64,000 nt of DNA, from the NCBI RefSeq assembly GCF_009363095.1, contig NZ_CP045295.1, positions 4,989,001 to 5,053,000 of the forward strand. Direction: 5' to 3'. Made by a program: the position numbers and the translations under genes. The stretch is from Paenibacillus cellulositrophicus (GTDB lineage: Bacteria; Bacillota; Bacilli; Paenibacillales; Paenibacillaceae). The notes below the pieces were generated by a model that ran no database searches, was not told the DNA's origin, and worked only from the letters and a program-made list of their open reading frames with translations. Of this stretch, positions 61,167 to 64,000 are shown piece by piece. Each line of letters starts with the position of its first letter. Within the stretch, counting starts at the first letter, position 1.

Positions 61167-61823
61167 ATGGCAGAGAGCGTGAAGGTGGTCATCGTGGATG
61201 ATCACGATATGGTCAGAATGGGACTGAAAACATATTTGATGCTGGAGCCTTCCTTTGAAGTGATCGGGGAAGCAGGCAATGGCAAAGAGCTGCTGGACTG
61301 GCTGGACCAGCGGCCGCAGGAGGAGCATCCCGATTTGGTTCTGATGGATCTGATGATGCCGGTGATGAACGGTGCCGAAACGACGCGGGCCGTTCTGACG
61401 AAATACCCTTCGATCAAAATCGTCATTTTGACGAGCTTTCTCGAAGACGACCTGGTGGTGGACGCGGTGGAAGCCGGAGCTGTCAGCTACGTGCTGAAGA
61501 CCGTCTCGGCCGACGAACTGATCTATGCGCTGCAAGGGGCCAACCGGGGCATGCCGGTCATGACGGGGGATGTGTCCCAGGCGCTGACTAGAGGCATCCG
61601 CCAGCGGACCGTTCAGGGGGATTCCACCGGGATGACCGAACGCGAGAAGGAAGTGCTGCTGCTCGTCGCCGAAGGCAAAAGCAACAAGGATATCGCTGAG
61701 GAGCTGCATATCAGCATCAAAACGGTTAAGACCCATGTGAGCAACCTGCTGATGAAATGCGAGCTGGAAGACCGGACGCAGCTGGCCATCTACGCCCACC
61801 GCAAAGGATGGGTGCAGTCATAG
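61167..61823 (+). CDS. liaR: LiaR-like response regulator
   Basis: This encodes 218 aa: receiver domain (IVDDHD acidic pair, D61 in VLMDLMMP, ILTSFL, VLKTVS) and LuxR-type HTH (MTEREKEVLLLVAEG, ISIKTVKTHVSNLLMK). It completes the liaFSR operon. In B. subtilis LiaR~P induces liaIH; no liaI or liaH is visible here, so targets lie elsewhere. GGGGGAAA precedes the ATG. Confidence 0.93.
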   Translation: MAESVKVVIVDDHDMVRMGLKTYLMLEPSFEVIGEAGNGKELLDWLDQRPQEEHPDLVLMDLMMPVMNGAETTRAVLTKYPSIKIVILTSFLEDDLVVDAVEAGAVSYVLKTVSADELIYALQGANRGMPVMTGDVSQALTRGIRQRTVQGDSTGMTEREKEVLLLVAEGKSNKDIAEELHISIKTVKTHVSNLLMKCELEDRTQLAIYAHRKGWVQS

Positions 61824-61958
61824 CCTTTCCCGACATGTTTTATCTGCTTTTTAATTGTTTTTAATCTGTCATTAAGGTTTATAGTACATGATATAAACAG
61901 TTAAACAATATCCCTTACGGAACGCTATAAATCAGGGAAAGCAGGAGGCATGAATCAC

Positions 61959-63635
61959 ATGGACGAAAGAAACAGATTTGGCCAGCCGGAAGATTCGTTT
62001 GATCAAGAGCCAACAAAGCGTGAACAGCCGTCTTCCGATTCGAATAATTCATCTTATTACTATTCCTACGGGCCGTTTAAGTCCCTTGGAAAAGACAACA
62101 ATACAGAGCATCCAGGCAGTGAGTCCTCCGACAGGCCGCACTCGGAGGAAGTGGAGATCACTCCTCCGAATCCGGTCAGACAGCTTCCGGTAACCTCCAG
62201 CCAGTACCACAGCTCCGGCGAGTCCGGCAGCCCCGGACGCAGTGGAGGTTCAGGTGGCGGTGGCGGTAACAATGGCGGCGGTAACGGCAGTAACTGGCAG
62301 TTTAACCAGCGTCCGAAGACATCGGTTAAAACAGTGCTGATTTCCTTCCTCGCCGGCATGGTTGTCATCACCGGGCTGATGTTTACGGCGGATCGCATGA
62401 ATCTATTTACGCCTAACACGTCGCTCACGTCCGAACAGGCTGCCACGACAGTATCGGCTGCAGCCGACAACAGCGAGACTACCGGCAAGGCGAATACGAC
62501 TTCGCTGCCGCTTTCGAAGCCGACGGATGTATCCGGGGTAGTACAAGAAGCGGGCCCGGCGGTCGTTAAAATTGAAACGCTCGTTAAACAGAGCAGCCGC
62601 ACCAATTCTCAAAGTAATCCTTATCTGAACGATCCGTTCTCCTACTTCTTCGGAGACCAGTTCGGCGGCGATTCGGGTTATGGCGGATCGGGGTCGGATT
62701 CCCAATCCCAAGGCTCGGGTTCAGGTTCGGGTTCGAATTCTTCGCAGCTCGTTCCTTACGGCATCGGTTCCGGCTTTATCTACAACAAGGAAGGTTATAT
62801 CCTGACCAATCAGCACGTGGTCGAGAACGCCGACGTCATTCAGGTAACCATCGAGAACGATGAGAAAACCTACGAAGCGAAGCTTCTGGGCAGCAGCAAA
62901 GATCTCGACCTTGCCGTTCTGAAAATCGAAGGCAACAACAACTTCCCGACAGTACCGCTCGGCGATTCTTCGAGCCTGAAAGTCGGTGAGCCGGTTGTAG
63001 CGATCGGTAACCCGCAGGGCTTTGACCATACGGTAACGACAGGTGTACTGAGCGCCCGCGAACGTTCCATCGATATCAGCGAGGAATCGGGCAGCGGCAC
63101 ACGCAAATATCAGCATCTGCTGCAAACCGACGCTTCGATCAACCCGGGTAACTCCGGCGGACCGCTGCTCAACCTGAGCGGCCAAGTCATCGGCATGAAC
63201 GTAGCCGTCAGCGCCGATTCCCAAGGCATTGGTTTCGCGATTCCGACAAGCACGATCAAGAATGTCGTCGACAAGCTGGAGAAAAACCAGGAAATTCCGA
63301 AGGATCCGGTTCCGTTTATCGGTGCGTCCTTGATGACGATGACTGAAGAAGTGGCTAAGCAAATGGATTCCGATGTTAAAGAGGGCTCTGTCGTCGCCGA
63401 GGTTGTTTACAAATCCCCGGCTTACGAAGCGGACCTCCGCCCTTACGACATTATTACCGGCGTGAACGGTACGGCTTATAAAACCAATTCCGATCTGACC
63501 ACATTTATCCAGAAGCAAAAGGTCGGCACGAAAGTGACGCTGAACATCGTCCGCAACAACAAGAAGATGGACCTGCAGGTCACCATCGGCGACAAAAATA
63601 AATTCACGGACAACAGCGCGGTCAGCGGCCAGTAA
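61959..63635 (+). CDS. htrA: HtrA-family membrane serine protease with PDZ domain
   Basis: This encodes 558 aa. A ~110-residue Ser/Gly/Asn-rich cytoplasmic leader, one membrane helix (~122-142), a Gly/Ser linker, and a trypsin-like domain with H286 (NQHVVENA), D317 (DLAVLKI) and S399 (NPGNSGGPLL), then a single PDZ domain to the C-terminus. It degrades misfolded exported proteins. ATG 61959 sits 10 bases after AGGAGG; ATG 61950 is too close. A terminator follows, then a response regulator gene, possibly its controller. Confidence 0.94.
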   Translation: MDERNRFGQPEDSFDQEPTKREQPSSDSNNSSYYYSYGPFKSLGKDNNTEHPGSESSDRPHSEEVEITPPNPVRQLPVTSSQYHSSGESGSPGRSGGSGGGGGNNGGGNGSNWQFNQRPKTSVKTVLISFLAGMVVITGLMFTADRMNLFTPNTSLTSEQAATTVSAAADNSETTGKANTTSLPLSKPTDVSGVVQEAGPAVVKIETLVKQSSRTNSQSNPYLNDPFSYFFGDQFGGDSGYGGSGSDSQSQGSGSGSGSNSSQLVPYGIGSGFIYNKEGYILTNQHVVENADVIQVTIENDEKTYEAKLLGSSKDLDLAVLKIEGNNNFPTVPLGDSSSLKVGEPVVAIGNPQGFDHTVTTGVLSARERSIDISEESGSGTRKYQHLLQTDASINPGNSGGPLLNLSGQVIGMNVAVSADSQGIGFAIPTSTIKNVVDKLEKNQEIPKDPVPFIGASLMTMTEEVAKQMDSDVKEGSVVAEVVYKSPAYEADLRPYDIITGVNGTAYKTNSDLTTFIQKQKVGTKVTLNIVRNNKKMDLQVTIGDKNKFTDNSAVSGQ

Positions 63636-63653
63636 ACCATACGCTACGAGATG

Positions 63654-63685
63654 ACAGCGGAAGGGAACTCCCTTCCGCTGTTGTC
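63654..63685 (+). terminator. Terminator of htrA
   Basis: ACAGCGGAAGGG pairs with CCCTTCCGCTGT, followed by TGTCG; the T tract is poor but the stem is 12 bp and perfect. Confidence 0.7.
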
Positions 63686-63779
63686 GTACCATGGTGCAAA
63701 GGAAAATATTCACTGCTACAATAAGAAGCAGAGGCTTGTGCCATGATACAAGATAAAGAGATAAAGGAGTAGTCCGTTG

Positions 63780-64000
63780 ATGCGATCGAAAATTTTGATT
63801 ATTGACGATGATGAAAAGATCATTTCCATGCTGCGCAGGGGGCTGGCATTTGAAGGGTACGACGTCATTACCGCTAACAATGGGGCAGAGGGACTGAAGG
63901 TCATTTTGAACGGGGAGCCCGATATCGTCGTGCTGGACGTCATGATGCCGCAGGTGGACGGATTTGAAGTGTGCCGCAGGCTTCGGGAAGGCGGAAGCCA
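63780..64000 (+). CDS. OmpR-family response regulator, 3' end beyond the window
   Basis: The first 73 codons are visible: an acidic cluster (IIDDDEK), D53 in IVVLDVMMP, and a classic receiver start. The DNA-binding domain is outside the window; OmpR type is inferred from the MprA-like receiver pattern (DGFEVCRRLRE). AAAGGAG precedes the ATG at 63780. It lies downstream of htrA, a position where CssR- or MprA-like regulators of htrA are often found. Confidence 0.85.
   Translation, partial: MRSKILIIDDDEKIISMLRRGLAFEGYDVITANNGAEGLKVILNGEPDIVVLDVMMPQVDGFEVCRRLREGGS

Overview
The window reads as a chromosomal segment of a moderately high-GC, endospore-forming member of the Bacillales, most likely Paenibacillus. 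The support is Bacillales-type gene content and order (pheST-zapA-mutS2-yshE-like, ytxC-thrS, liaFSR, alaR-alaT-like), Gram-positive leaders (two T-boxes, one S-box/SAM riboswitch), strong AGGAGG ribosome binding sites with frequent GTG/TTG starts, spore genes (CotF-like coat protein, Spo0E-like phosphatase, YtxC, a SASP-like peptide), and no sign of a prophage or plasmid.

Layout. 1-3.2 kb: the 3' part of a membrane GGDEF-EAL protein, tRNA-Pro(TGG) and tRNA-Gly(TCC), then a tandemly duplicated block that includes the 3' end of the tRNA-Gly, with a small membrane-protein gene inside the repeat region. 3.2-12.9 kb: sugar catabolism. A xylR repressor diverges from xylA-xylB behind a XylR operator and a CcpA cre site; a GH95 (alpha-L-fucosidase type) and a GH42 beta-galactosidase follow. 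Fucose, galactose and xylose are the sugars of the fucosylated xyloglucan side chain. 13-15.4 kb: a minus-strand operon of a membrane protein, a sensor kinase and a LuxR-type regulator. 15.5-17.8 kb: an ABC-F ATPase behind a long leader with a 54-codon upstream ORF and an intrinsic terminator, an attenuation-like design.

17.8-31.5 kb: T-box-controlled pheS-pheT, then a very large ZapA-domain coiled-coil protein (about 1157 aa), a CuA-motif lipoprotein, a diguanylate cyclase, a holin-like membrane protein, mutS2, and a short membrane/zinc-ribbon gene set. 31.5-42 kb: MFS transporter, FAD oxidoreductase, spore coat genes, Lrp regulator with aminotransferase, Spo0E-like protein, lipoprotein, cobalamin adenosyltransferase, RluA-type pseudouridine synthase, ArsC/Spx-like protein and two Gfo/Idh/MocA proteins.

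42-53.8 kb: 5'-3' exonuclease, ROK sugar kinase, divergent SDR and XRE regulator, HRDC-domain protein behind a promoter-terminator pair, CorA with a long leader, a SAM-riboswitch metA-metI-metC operon (homoserine to homocysteine), and a lone mqnC. 54-64 kb: ytxC, T-box thrS, a secreted 3D-domain hydrolase, a tandem-repeat SASP-like peptide, the liaF-liaS-liaR envelope-stress system, HtrA protease, and the start of an OmpR-type response regulator cut off by the window end.

The most unusual items are the giant ZapA coiled coil with 28-residue DNA-level tandem repeats, the ABC-F leader ORF with its attenuator, the duplicated tRNA-Gly end block, and a pair of 111-bp structured repeats upstream of the GH95 gene.
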